DNA of 64,000 nt, taken from assembly GCF_028622115.1 (NCBI RefSeq), contig NZ_CP097263.1, positions 2,232,001 to 2,296,000 on the forward strand. Direction: 5' to 3'. The number at the start of each line of letters is the position of its first letter. The stretch's first letter is position 1. The stretch is from Kutzneria chonburiensis (lineage in GTDB: Bacteria > Actinomycetota > Actinomycetes > Mycobacteriales > Pseudonocardiaceae). Both the position numbers and the translations under genes were made by a program. The notes below the pieces were generated by a model. The model was not told the DNA's origin and searched no databases. It saw nothing but the letters and a program-made list of their open reading frames with translations. This document shows positions 40,193 through 48,995 of the stretch, one piece after another.

Positions 40193-41262
40193 CGGAGCGA
40201 ACCAGCACCACCCGCCGCGACCTGCTGCGGTTACGCCTCGGCCTGCTCGGGCTGACCGTGGTGGTGCTGGCGATGTCGGTGTGGTCGTTCGCCGCCACGC
40301 AGTCCGTGCTGGGCACCGTGCGGGATCGGACCGCGCCGGCCGTGCTGGACGTTGCCGCGGCGCGGTCGGCGTTGATGGGGGCGCACTCGGCCGCCGTGGG
40401 CAGCTTCGTGCACCAGGGCGCGACGCTGGTCGGCCCCGGCGAGGAGTACACGGCCGACCTGGCCGTGGCCGAGCAGGACCTGGCCCGCGCTGCCGGGGAC
40501 AACGCGGGCGGGTCGACCGGCAGCGGCGAGCTTCAGCTGATCGCTGGTCTGCTGACCACGTACAGCGGGTGGATGAGCCAGGCCGGCACGCACTTCCGCG
40601 ACGGCACGCCGGCGCTGTACGCGACCGATCTCTGGTACGCGGCGCGATCGCTGTACGGCAGCGAGCAGACCCTCGCGCACATCACCCACCTGGCCGACCT
40701 GCAACGCACCGAGCTCGACGAGCAACTGTCCGGCGGCTGGCTGAACCCCTGGACCGTCCTGGCCTGGGCCGTGCCGTCGGCGGCGCTGGCCTTCCTGCTC
40801 TGGTTCACCCAGCACCACCTGTGGCGGAAATTCGGGCGGCGGTTCAACCCCGCCCTGCTCGGGGCGTCCGCCCTGCTGGTGCTGCTGGTCGCCGCCACGG
40901 CCAGCCAGTTCCTGCTGGCCGGCCGGGCGCAGACCGCCGGCGCCGCCCTCACCTCGTACGTCACCAGCACCGACCAGCAGTCCGACGCTGTGTCGGCCGA
41001 CGCCCAACACAGCCTGATCCTGTTCGTACGCACGACCTGCGATCAGACCGGTTGCGGCGCAACGCTTCCCGACACGCCACCGCCGCAGCAGCTGACGCTG
41101 CCGCCGACCACCACCACGGCCTCGGCCATCACGACCGGGTTCACCGACGCCACCGACCTCGGCTGGCTGCTCGTGCTGATCCCGGTGCTGGCCCTTGGCG
41201 TCGCCGGCCTGTCGCTGGTCGGCCTCCAGCCCCGTATCGACGAATACCGGTACCGGCCATGA
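40189..41262 (+). CDS. GlnX-like four-helix membrane protein
   Basis: 357 residues. Membrane helices are about 16-36, 188-205, 223-242 and 326-346. Between the first two lies an extracellular helical domain (AAARSALMGAHSAAVGSF and on) like four-helix-bundle ligand sensors. A second outside loop has two Cys (TCDQTGCGATL). Order and neighbours match the GlnX of the mycobacterial/corynebacterial pknG locus, which relays amino-acid status from a binding protein to PknG. The sequence identity is not tested. Confidence 0.7.
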   Translation: MTERTSTTRRDLLRLRLGLLGLTVVVLAMSVWSFAATQSVLGTVRDRTAPAVLDVAAARSALMGAHSAAVGSFVHQGATLVGPGEEYTADLAVAEQDLARAAGDNAGGSTGSGELQLIAGLLTTYSGWMSQAGTHFRDGTPALYATDLWYAARSLYGSEQTLAHITHLADLQRTELDEQLSGGWLNPWTVLAWAVPSAALAFLLWFTQHHLWRKFGRRFNPALLGASALLVLLVAATASQFLLAGRAQTAGAALTSYVTSTDQQSDAVSADAQHSLILFVRTTCDQTGCGATLPDTPPPQQLTLPPTTTTASAITTGFTDATDLGWLLVLIPVLALGVAGLSLVGLQPRIDEYRYRP

Positions 41263-42500
41263 AACTGCCCAAGATCCTGCTGGCCGCCGCGCTGGTCGCC
41301 GGCCTGCTCACCGGCTGCTCGGCCCGAGCCACGCTGACCGTGCTCGGCCCGTGGAGCGACGCCGAGGAGCAATCGTTCCGGGCGGTGTTCGCCGACTTCG
41401 AGGCCGAGCACAACGTCACCATCGACTACATCGGCACGCCCGCGGTCAACCAGGTGCTGCAAGCCGACGTCCAAAAAGGACAGCCGCCGGACGTGGCCGT
41501 GCTGACCAGTCCCGGCGAACTCGCCCGCTACGCCGCCAGCGGCGGCCTGCGCAAGATCGCCGGGGTGTCCGACAGCGAGTACAGCCAGCAGTGGCGGACC
41601 CTGCTCCGGCTGGGCACCCCCGACCTGTACGCGGTGCCGGTGAAGGCCGACCTCAAGAGCATCGTCTGGTACAACGCGCACACCCCGCCGAGCCCGGTTC
41701 CCTCGACGTGGCCAGGACTGCTGGACTACACGGCCAAGGTGAAACCGGCCTGGTGCCTGGGCATGGAGGCGTACTCCACCTCGGGCTGGCCCGGCACCGA
41801 CTGGATCGAGGACATCCTGCTGCACCAGGCCGGCCCCGACACCTACGCGGACTGGGCCAGCGGCAAGCTGTCCTGGAAATCCGATGCCGTGCGGGCGGCG
41901 TGGACGACGTGGGGCCAGCTGCTGGCCGCGCAAGGCGCACCCGGCCTGCGCACGGCCGCGCTGCTCACGTACTTCGGCGACGCCGGCAAGCAGATGTTCG
42001 CCACGCAGCCGGGCTGCCACCTGGAGCACCAGGGTTCCTTCGCCACCGGCTCGTATCCCAAGGACGCCGCCGCCGACTTCTTCCCGTTCCCGACCATCGG
42101 CCCGGTGCCGGAATCGTGGGAGGTCTCGGTCAACCTGGCCGGGCAGTTCACCGACAACCCCCTGGCGGCCGACTTCATGGCCTACCTGGCCGGCGCGCGG
42201 GCGCAGGCGGTGTGGCCGGCCCGCCAGGACAGCAGCGCCTTCTCGGTGAACCAGCAGGTGCTGGCGGCCAGCGTCTACAAAGGACCGGTCCGTACGCACA
42301 TCGCGCAGGTGTTGGCCTCCGCGCAGCACCTGTGCCTGGACGCCTCGGACGTGATGCCGGCGGCGATGGCCGACGCCTTCTCCCGGGCGGTGCTGGAGTT
42401 CCTGGGCGATCCGAGCCGGCTGACGGACATCCTGTCCGGGTTGGACAACGTTCGGACCGGCGTCGCCGGGCAGGGCAAGCTGACCGAGCCGTGTGGCTGA
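41259..42500 (+). CDS. Solute-binding lipoprotein (family 1/8 extracellular SBP)
   Basis: 413 residues; ATG overlaps the previous stop. Lipobox LVAGLLTGCSARA. The mature protein looks like carbohydrate-type binding proteins: LTVLGPWSDAEEQSFRAVFA DFEAEHN, PPDVAVLTSPGELARYA, KSIVWYNAHT, TSGWPGTDWIEDILL. In mycobacterial pknG loci this position is held by GlnH, an amino-acid-type binding protein; here the fold class differs, so the ligand is probably different. No permease or ATPase gene accompanies it, so it should act as a sensor rather than an importer part. Confidence 0.85.
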   Translation: MKLPKILLAAALVAGLLTGCSARATLTVLGPWSDAEEQSFRAVFADFEAEHNVTIDYIGTPAVNQVLQADVQKGQPPDVAVLTSPGELARYAASGGLRKIAGVSDSEYSQQWRTLLRLGTPDLYAVPVKADLKSIVWYNAHTPPSPVPSTWPGLLDYTAKVKPAWCLGMEAYSTSGWPGTDWIEDILLHQAGPDTYADWASGKLSWKSDAVRAAWTTWGQLLAAQGAPGLRTAALLTYFGDAGKQMFATQPGCHLEHQGSFATGSYPKDAAADFFPFPTIGPVPESWEVSVNLAGQFTDNPLAADFMAYLAGARAQAVWPARQDSSAFSVNQQVLAASVYKGPVRTHIAQVLASAQHLCLDASDVMPAAMADAFSRAVLEFLGDPSRLTDILSGLDNVRTGVAGQGKLTEPCG

Positions 42501-42509
42501 AGGGGGCCG

Positions 42510-42839
42510 ATGATGACCGAGCTGATGCGGATTCCGTTGGAGCGCGGGGGAGAGGTGTACGTCGAGGCCGAACCGGTGCCCGGCCTCGAGCGGGCCGGGC
42601 GGGTGGCCGATCTGGTCGAGGACGCGTCCCAGTCGTTGGAGCAGGCGCTGCGGCGGGTCCGGGACGCCGCGGCGGCCGCGGTCACGCAGTTCGTCGAAAT
42701 GGCCGAGAAGCCCGACGAGGTGGAACTCAAGTTCGGCCTCAAGCTCGACGCCCAGGCCGGCGCGATCATCGCCCGCACCGGGATGCAGGGGCACTTCGAG
42801 GTGAAACTCAAGTGGCGCGCCAACGCCGAAACGCCCTGA
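42510..42839 (+). CDS. Trypsin-co-occurring domain (TRYCO1, CU044_2847) protein
   Basis: 109 residues: MRIPLERGGEVYVEAEPVPG at the start, a helical middle (EDASQSLEQALRRVRDAA) and KPDEVELKFGLKLDAQAG AIIARTG near the end. This is the CU044_2847 domain layout, a short beta-helix-beta unit found beside or fused to intracellular trypsin-like proteases. AGGGGG precedes the tandem ATGs at 42510/42513. Nine bases after the binding-protein gene, so it closes the six-gene operon whose first gene is such a protease. Confidence 0.8.
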   Translation: MMTELMRIPLERGGEVYVEAEPVPGLERAGRVADLVEDASQSLEQALRRVRDAAAAAVTQFVEMAEKPDEVELKFGLKLDAQAGAIIARTGMQGHFEVKLKWRANAETP

Positions 42840-42868
42840 CCGGCGGCCAGGGCGAAAAGGCTTGGGGT

Positions 42869-43312
42869 TCAGCGCTTCTTGAGGATGTCCACGCCCAGCG
42901 CGGTGCGCAGCGCGGCGTTGCGCAGGTACAGACCGGCCCACACGATGATCGCGACATAGACCGGGGACAGGATGGTGGAGAACAGCGGGAGCTCCAGGCG
43001 CAGGTTGGAGCACAGCGCGCCGCCGAGGTACGCGGTCTGCACGATCGCGCCCAGCACGGACGTCTTCGGGATCACGTACAGCACCAGGCAGCCCAACTCC
43101 AGGACCCCGATCAGCACGGCCTGGTAGGCCGGGAAGCCGGCCTGCTGGAAGGCCTGCGCGACGAAGTCGGGGTTCATCAGGTGCATCGTGGCGTCCATCA
43201 GCAGGAACGCGACGGCGAGCACGCTCAGGCCGCGGCCGATCTTGGTGGCGACCGGGGTCTTGGCCTTCGCGGCGGTCGTGGTGACGGTGGCGGGAGTGGC
43301 GATCGCGGTCAT
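42869..43312 (-). CDS. DoxX-like small membrane protein
   Basis: 147 residues with about four membrane helices (28-45, 62-80, 84-100, 113-130). DATMHLMNPDFVAQAFQQAG then GVLELGCLVLYVIP and SPVYVAIIVWAGLYLR are typical of the DoxX/DoxX-like family. The role is unknown; relatives are linked to redox or quinone biology. Single gene. Confidence 0.75.
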   Translation of the reverse strand: MTAIATPATVTTTAAKAKTPVATKIGRGLSVLAVAFLLMDATMHLMNPDFVAQAFQQAGFPAYQAVLIGVLELGCLVLYVIPKTSVLGAIVQTAYLGGALCSNLRLELPLFSTILSPVYVAIIVWAGLYLRNAALRTALGVDILKKR

Positions 43313-43400
43313 CTCGGGGCTCCTTCGAGGGGGTCTGTTGTGCTCTCACCCCTGCGTCGGACGGGACCCACCCCGGATCGACACGGTCACCAGAAGTTTT

Positions 43401-44405
43401 TCAGGAGATTTTTCCGAAGGTCGCCAGCAGGCCCGCCTTGATCTCCGGCCGACCGGCCGCGACCAGCAGGAACGTCGCCTCGCGAACCAGACGCTGGGCG
43501 TGGTTGCCGGCCAGGATGCCGCGGCTGCCGGTCGCCGCCACCAGCGCGCCGGCCGACCGGTAGGCCAGGTCGATGGCCGCGACCCGGGCCGCCGGCATCG
43601 AGTCCTGGTCGATCAGGCCGCCGTCCAGCCGATCGCGCGCGTCGCCGATCTCCTTGCGCAGCCGGTCCGCGATCTGGCCCTGGCCGGCCTCCTCGATCAG
43701 CCGGGCCGCCCGGTCGGCCACGCCCAGCGGGGCACAGCCGTTGAGCCGGGACGCGAAGGCTGCGTTGCCGGCCACGAACTCCTCGTACGACACCGTCGAG
43801 TAGATCCGCTCGTCCGGCACGAAGAAGCCGTCGAAACTCAGGTGCACCGTCGCTGTGCCCTGGGCCGCCACCAGGGTCAGCGGCTGCGCCGTCACGCCGT
43901 CGGCCTCGACCGCGTCGACCACGGCGTTGACGACCGTGTCGCCGTCACGGCCGGCCACCTGGACCAGGTCGATGATCCCCCAGCCGCTGACGAACGGCGC
44001 CTCGCCGTCGTAGACGTAGCCGCCGTCCACCCGTCTGGCCCGCACCTTCGGCACCGGCGGGATCACCGCCGCGTACGCCACGCCGCCCTTGAGCCGCCCC
44101 GCCGCCAGGTCGTCCAGGTACCGCTCGCGCAGCGCCTCGTTCGTCGAGCCGTAGATGCCCCGGGCCAGGCCCAGATGCTGGATCCAGGTGAACATCGTCG
44201 TCAGGCAGCCGCCCGCGACCGCCTCCAGGATCGCCACCACCTCCGGCAGGCCCAGCGCCTCGTCCACGGAGATCCCGTAGAACCCCTCCGCCGCCAGCCG
44301 CTCGAAGTGGCTGCTCGGCACCACACCCGCCCGGTCGACCTCGGCCGCCGCCGGGAACAGCACCTCGTCCGCGATGGCCCGCGCGCGGGCGACCAGATCA
44401 GTCAT
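43401..44405 (-). CDS. Acyl-CoA dehydrogenase-like flavoprotein
   Basis: 334 residues from ATG 44405 (MTDLVARARAIADEVLFPAA). ACAD layout but short: ERLAAEGFYGISVDEALGLP, middle strand (RARRVDGGYVYDGEAPFVSG) and C-terminal helices RLNGCAPLGVADRAARLI. The loss of usual catalytic and CoA-binding blocks and the shortened C-terminus suggest a hydroxylase- or nitroalkane-type member, or a non-catalytic one. Convergent with no gene; divergent from the glycosyltransferase. Confidence 0.7.
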   Translation of the reverse strand: MTDLVARARAIADEVLFPAAAEVDRAGVVPSSHFERLAAEGFYGISVDEALGLPEVVAILEAVAGGCLTTMFTWIQHLGLARGIYGSTNEALRERYLDDLAAGRLKGGVAYAAVIPPVPKVRARRVDGGYVYDGEAPFVSGWGIIDLVQVAGRDGDTVVNAVVDAVEADGVTAQPLTLVAAQGTATVHLSFDGFFVPDERIYSTVSYEEFVAGNAAFASRLNGCAPLGVADRAARLIEEAGQGQIADRLRKEIGDARDRLDGGLIDQDSMPAARVAAIDLAYRSAGALVAATGSRGILAGNHAQRLVREATFLLVAAGRPEIKAGLLATFGKIS

Positions 44406-44519
44406 GTCCGCCAACTTAGGTCGGCCGGGGTCCGCGCGCACCGGATCAGCCACATTGTGAGGGGCGTCCCGGCGGAAAATCTGTCGCCCCACCGGCCGGT
44501 CACCGACAGACTCGCCGCC

Positions 44520-45608
44520 ATGGGGTCGGTTCTGGTCAACTTCGTCTACGCGCAGCCGGTCGGCCACGCGATCGAGGCGCTGCACTACGCCAACGGCTAT
44601 CACACGGCGGATCCGAGCCGTCGGATCGGCGTGGTGCTGAACGCGAACACGCCGGCGGAGCTGGCCACCTGGTGCCCGTTCATCGACGAGGTCCACACCA
44701 TCGACCTCGACCTGTTCGACCCGGCCACCGACACCCGCGACCAACTGGCCAAGATCGCGCCGGACTAGGACTGCGTGGTCAACGACTACCGGTCGGCGCA
44801 GGCCGAGCAGCGGGCGATCTTCCCCGGACTGGCGGCGTACTACGACCAGGCCAACGCTTACTTCACCGGTACGAAGGGCTTCGCCGGCTTCAAACTGCCG
44901 CCCTCATACGCGCCGAGGCAGCCGCTGCGCCTGGACCTGCCGAAGACCGAACGGCACGGGTTCACGGTGCTGCTCGGCGGCAGCGCCGACCGGCACATGT
45001 ACCCGACGGTGGCGTCCTGGCGGCTGATCCTGACCGAACTGGCGCAACGCTTCCCCGGCACGGACATCCGCCTGCTCGGCCGGCTGGCCAAGGACGGCCG
45101 CACCAGCACGACCTACAGCCGCGACGAGTACGAGCAGCTCGCGGCGACCGTGCCCGGCGCACGGCTGGCGCTGGACCTGCCGCTGCGGGACCAACTGTGC
45201 CTGGTCGGCGCGTCGAAGGTCTTCCTCTCGCCGCACACCGGGTTCGGCATGGCCGCGCTGGCCACCGGCACCCCATGGCTGTGCCTGTCGGGCAACCGCT
45301 GGCCGGAGTTCTGGTTCAACGACGGCGTGCCGTTCTACTCCGTCCTGCCGGACCGTGTGCGCTTCCCCAGCTACACGGCGCTCGGCCCGGAGCCGGAGCC
45401 GGTCGAGGACGAAGGGCAACGCACGCCGAGCATGTCGGCCGCCCGCATCCGGGCGGACCTGCCGGAGTTGCTCGACGCCGCGACGCTGCTGCACGACGGC
45501 GAGCTGGACTTCCCGGCCGCGCTGGCCGGTCACCGCGACCGGCTGGACCGGTGCTGGGGCGGCGACCGCTCGATGATGTGGTCGATCGACAACGTGCTCG
45601 TGGGCTAG
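44520..45608 (+). pseudogene. GT9-like glycosyltransferase interrupted by an in-frame amber codon
   Basis: 363 codons in one frame from the ATG at 44520, broken at codon 83 by TAG (44766-44768). Both sides belong together: VLVNFVYAQPVGHAIEALHY and CPFIDEVHTIDLDLFD before it, VVNDYRSAQAEQRAIFPGL and on after it. A TGG in place of TAG would read PDWDC and heal the gene. The C-terminal half resembles heptosyltransferase-type (GT9) enzymes: VLLGGSADRHMYPTVA, LPLRDQLCLVGASKVFLSPH, GFGMAALATGTPWLCLSGN. Intact, it would move a sugar from a nucleotide donor; the acceptor is unknown. Confidence 0.75.
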
Positions 45609-45916
45609 CTGACCGCGGCGAGCAGCGCGCTGCGCTGCGCGGTGCCGACACCCCCGACCCGGCGCGACTCGGCGATCTCGCAGCCGCGCATCAGCTCGGC
45701 GGCGCGCACCGGTCCGACTCCCGGTAATGCCTTGATGACGGCGATGATCCGCGTCTTGCGGACCACCTCGTCGGTCTCGGCGCGCTCGAACACTTCCGGC
45801 AGCTGCACGGTCCCCGCCTTGAGACCGGCCAGCAGTTCGGCGCGGGCCTTGCGGGCGCGCTGAGCCTTGGCCAGCGCCTCGGCACGCTGCTGGGCCGTGA
45901 GTGCGGGCAGAGCCAT
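45605..45916 (-). CDS. mihF: Actinobacterial integration host factor (mIHF)
   Basis: 103 residues from ATG 45916 (MALPALTAQQRAEALAKA). The mIHF family signature is complete: ARKARAELLAGLKAG, FERAETDEVVRKTRI, then the helix-turn-helix-like IKALPGVGPVRAAELM and CEIAESRRVGGVG. Unrelated to E. coli IHF; it binds duplex DNA and is usually an essential nucleoid protein in actinobacteria. Its usual neighbour gmk is not here, so it may be a second copy. Its stop shares the tetranucleotide CTAG with the convergent glycosyltransferase stop. Confidence 0.85.
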   Translation of the reverse strand: MALPALTAQQRAEALAKAQRARKARAELLAGLKAGTVQLPEVFERAETDEVVRKTRIIAVIKALPGVGPVRAAELMRGCEIAESRRVGGVGTAQRSALLAAVS

Positions 45917-46020
45917 GGTGATCCCTTCGACGTCGATGCGGTGATGCGGCGACCTCCGATAATGGCCTCGACTTCGCCGCTGGCACGGACATTCGACGAT
46001 CTGCGAAAGAAACCACCCGG

Positions 46021-46947
46021 TCAGCGCAACGCGGACGACCGCATGGTGAGGGTTCCGGACACCGCGTCCAGGTCCCCGACCAGTCCCAGCGGCACGGTCA
46101 GCGCGGCCGGGCAGTGCCCGAAACCCATTTCCCACCCAATGGGCACGCCCAGTCCGCCGAGCCGGTCGAGCATCATCGCGCGCACGTGCGCCAGGTCCCC
46201 GCACTCGGTCCACGACCCCAGCGCGATGCCGGCGACGCGATCGAACCAGCCCGCACGCAGCAGTTTCGTGATGATCGCGTCCAACCGGTACGGATCTTCG
46301 GTCACGTCCTCGAGCACGACGACGGCCCCGTCCGGCACCGGCGACGCCGTCGGCGCGGCCAGTCCGGCGGCCAGCAGACTCGCGTTGCCGCCGACAACCA
46401 CACCCGAGGCGGTGCCCGCAACAAGCGGGCCCGCACCCGGCCGGGTCAACACCCGAACGGTCTCAGGTTCGAACACGGTCGAGTGAAGATGGCGTTGGGC
46501 CTGCTCGTCGGCGGTGAAGGCCAGCGTGGCGATCATCGGCGCGAACAGCGTCACGAGCCCCAGCCGGGCGCCGAACTGCTCGTGCAGCACGGTCACGTCG
46601 CTGGAGCCGGCGAACACCTTCGGCCCGGCGGCGGCCATCGCGTCCCAGTCGACCAGGTCGACCATCCGCAGACAGCCGTAGCCGCCGCGGACGCAGAACA
46701 CGGCCGCGACTTCTGGATCGCACCAGGCTTCCTGGAGATCGGCGGCCCGGTCGGCGTCGGTGCCGGCGAGGTAGTCCAGCGTCGGATGCCGGTCCAGCAC
46801 GTGCTTGCCCACCCGCACCCGCAGACCCCACGACTGCACGATCTCGATACCAACCTGAAGCACCTCGGGTGGCGGCGGCCCGGCCGGCGCGACCAGGCCG
46901 ACCAGATCCCCGGCCCGCAGCCGCGCCGGGCGCACTCGATCCGTCAC
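46021..46947 (-). CDS. LD-carboxypeptidase (S66 family)
   Basis: 308 residues from the GTG at 46947. S66 marks: DLVGLVAPAGPPPPEVL at the N-terminus, VFCVRGGYGCLRMVDLVDW, nucleophile Ser in KVFAGSSDVTVLHEQF, VVLEDVTEDPYRLDAI (catalytic Glu) and the His in WEMGFGHCPAALTVPLG. It cleaves the terminal D-Ala from tetrapeptide stems, or microcin-like peptides in the MccF branch. The start overlaps the stop of the S9 peptidase gene, so the two are co-transcribed. Confidence 0.85.
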   Translation of the reverse strand: MTDRVRPARLRAGDLVGLVAPAGPPPPEVLQVGIEIVQSWGLRVRVGKHVLDRHPTLDYLAGTDADRAADLQEAWCDPEVAAVFCVRGGYGCLRMVDLVDWDAMAAAGPKVFAGSSDVTVLHEQFGARLGLVTLFAPMIATLAFTADEQAQRHLHSTVFEPETVRVLTRPGAGPLVAGTASGVVVGGNASLLAAGLAAPTASPVPDGAVVVLEDVTEDPYRLDAIITKLLRAGWFDRVAGIALGSWTECGDLAHVRAMMLDRLGGLGVPIGWEMGFGHCPAALTVPLGLVGDLDAVSGTLTMRSSALR

Positions 46948-48884
46948 GTGTGCAGCGCCAGCCGCGGCACGTCGGCCGGCTCGAACTCCAGCACCTGCCC
47001 GTAGAACGACAGCTCCGCCTCCAGCGCCGCCTTGATCGTCTCGGCCCGGCGGAAACCGTGCTGCTCACCGGGGAAGCCGATGTAGGCGTGCCGGATGCCC
47101 AGCCCGTCGATGGCCCGCGCGAACGCCTCGGTGTGGGCCGGCGGGCAGACCTCGTCCTCAAGGCCCTGCAACAGCAGGATCGGCCCGGTCAACTTGTCCG
47201 GCCGCTCGCTGGGGGAACGCTCCAGGTAGAGCTCGCGGCTGGTGGCCAGCGGGCCGATCAGCCCGTCCAGGTAGCGCGACTCGAAGTCGTGGGTCTCGCC
47301 GCTGGCGAAGGCGACCATGTTGATGGCCGGGAACATCGCGTTGCCGCAGGCGAACGGCGACGGCATGGTCATCGCCGCGGCCGTGGTGTAGCCGCCGGCG
47401 CTGCCGCCCCGGATGGCCAGTCGCGCCCGGTCGGCGCTGCCCTCGTCGGCCAGCGCCAGCGCGACCGCCGCGCAGTCCTGCACGTCGACCACGCCCCACT
47501 GGCCACGCAGCCGCTCACGGAACTTGCGGCCGTAGCCGGTGGAGCCGCCGTAGTTGACCGCCACGACACCGATGCCGCGGCTGGTGAAGTAGGCGAAGTT
47601 CAGGCTCAGCGTGCCGGAGACGCTGCCGGTCGGGCCGCCGTGGACGTGGATCAGGTACGGCGGCCGCTCGCCCTCGGGCGCGGCGAAGTCCGGGTTGGTC
47701 GGCGGGTACACGAACGCCGGGATGCGCTCCCCGTCCGGGCTGGTGAAGATCCGTTCCTGCGGCGTCGGCAGGTACGTCTCGTCCAGCGGCAGCGCGGGGC
47801 CGGCGGTCAGCTCGACCAGATCGCCGGTGGCCAGGTCCAGCCGTGCCACCACGCCCTCGGTGTGCGGGCCGGCGGCGATGCCGACGACCACGCCGTTCTC
47901 GGCGGCGATCTGCCCGTGCCACACCGGCAGGTCCGTCTCCACGTCGGTGACGGTGCCGCTGCGCTCGTCCAGCACGGCCAGGGCGGTGCCGCGCACGATG
48001 ACGTGCCGGCCGTTGCCCAGCGGCGCGAACCAGCTGCCACCCAGCCGCCACAGCGGCCCGCCCAGTTCTTCCTCGCACGGCGCGAGGTTGGTCGCCGTCC
48101 CGTCCAGGGTGACGCGGTGCAGGTTCCACCAGCCCCGCGGGTCGGTCAGCACCAGCAGCGAGTCCGGGCTCTCCCAGCGCAGCTGGCACACCGACTCGGC
48201 CGGGCCGCCGGCCAGCACCCGGTGGTCGCCGATCTTGCCGTCCTCGGTCAGCTCGGCCACGCACAGCTCGGTGCCGTCCCACGGCATCGCCGGGTGGTTC
48301 CAGCCCAGCCAGGCCACGTGCCGGCCGTCCGGCGCGGCCTGCGGCGCGGACATGAAGTGGTGGCTCGCGGCCAGCACCCGGACCTGCTGCGAGCCGTCGA
48401 GCGGCAGCGCCACCAGGTCACGGCGCACGTCCACCGAGGCGTCGCTCACCTGCGTCTCCCGCACGCACCAGACCTCGGTGCCGTCCGGGCTCGACCTCAG
48501 GTCGGCGTAGCGATCACAGTGCTCGCGGGCCGGCTCCGGGCTGATCGGCGACGGCGCAGCGGTGTCCGCCGGGTCCACCGCGTACACCCGCTGATCGACC
48601 CAATGGGTGAAAACGATCTTGTCGCCGACGAAGGCCCACGGCCGGCCGCCGTACTCGTGCACCCGGTTTCGGGCGTTCCACGGCGCGTCCAGCACCTGCC
48701 GCGGCTGCTCGCCAGGGCCGCCCGAGCGCATCAGCGCCACCCGGCCGCCCTCGTCGGGCCGGCTCTCCGCCCACCAGGTCTCCCCGTCCCGCAGGTCGAC
48801 CCACTGCACCGAGCCACCCGCCGCGGCCACGTCCTGCGCGGCCAGCGGGGACACCCATGTTCCGTACGACGCGATCTTCACCAC
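46944..48884 (-). CDS. S9 prolyl oligopeptidase family serine peptidase
   Basis: 646 residues, GTG start. N-terminal seven-blade propeller (DVAAAGGSVQWVDLRDGETW and further WSP/DG-type repeats), then the alpha/beta hydrolase (about 380-646): nucleophile Ser in LAIRGGSAGGYTTAAAM, Asp in LLQGLEDEVCPPAHT and His in FPGEQHGFRRAE. It acts on short peptides as a dipeptidyl or acylaminoacyl peptidase; there is no signal peptide, so it is cytoplasmic. Coupled (GTGA) to the LD-carboxypeptidase. Confidence 0.88.
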   Translation of the reverse strand: MVKIASYGTWVSPLAAQDVAAAGGSVQWVDLRDGETWWAESRPDEGGRVALMRSGGPGEQPRQVLDAPWNARNRVHEYGGRPWAFVGDKIVFTHWVDQRVYAVDPADTAAPSPISPEPAREHCDRYADLRSSPDGTEVWCVRETQVSDASVDVRRDLVALPLDGSQQVRVLAASHHFMSAPQAAPDGRHVAWLGWNHPAMPWDGTELCVAELTEDGKIGDHRVLAGGPAESVCQLRWESPDSLLVLTDPRGWWNLHRVTLDGTATNLAPCEEELGGPLWRLGGSWFAPLGNGRHVIVRGTALAVLDERSGTVTDVETDLPVWHGQIAAENGVVVGIAAGPHTEGVVARLDLATGDLVELTAGPALPLDETYLPTPQERIFTSPDGERIPAFVYPPTNPDFAAPEGERPPYLIHVHGGPTGSVSGTLSLNFAYFTSRGIGVVAVNYGGSTGYGRKFRERLRGQWGVVDVQDCAAVALALADEGSADRARLAIRGGSAGGYTTAAAMTMPSPFACGNAMFPAINMVAFASGETHDFESRYLDGLIGPLATSRELYLERSPSERPDKLTGPILLLQGLEDEVCPPAHTEAFARAIDGLGIRHAYIGFPGEQHGFRRAETIKAALEAELSFYGQVLEFEPADVPRLALHT

Positions 48885-48995
48885 GGCACGACCCTAGCCA
48901 ACCCCGGCCGCGCCGGCGCGGGCCTTCTGCTCACCGTGAAAGCGGAGGGGGACGTGCGGCCCGGACGGGCGGGATCGATTAGGGTCATGAACGCC

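Noticed and set aside
43188-44519. Long 5' extension of the glycosyltransferase frame
   Set aside because: It is antisense to the acyl-CoA dehydrogenase gene; protein-like sequence begins only at 44520.
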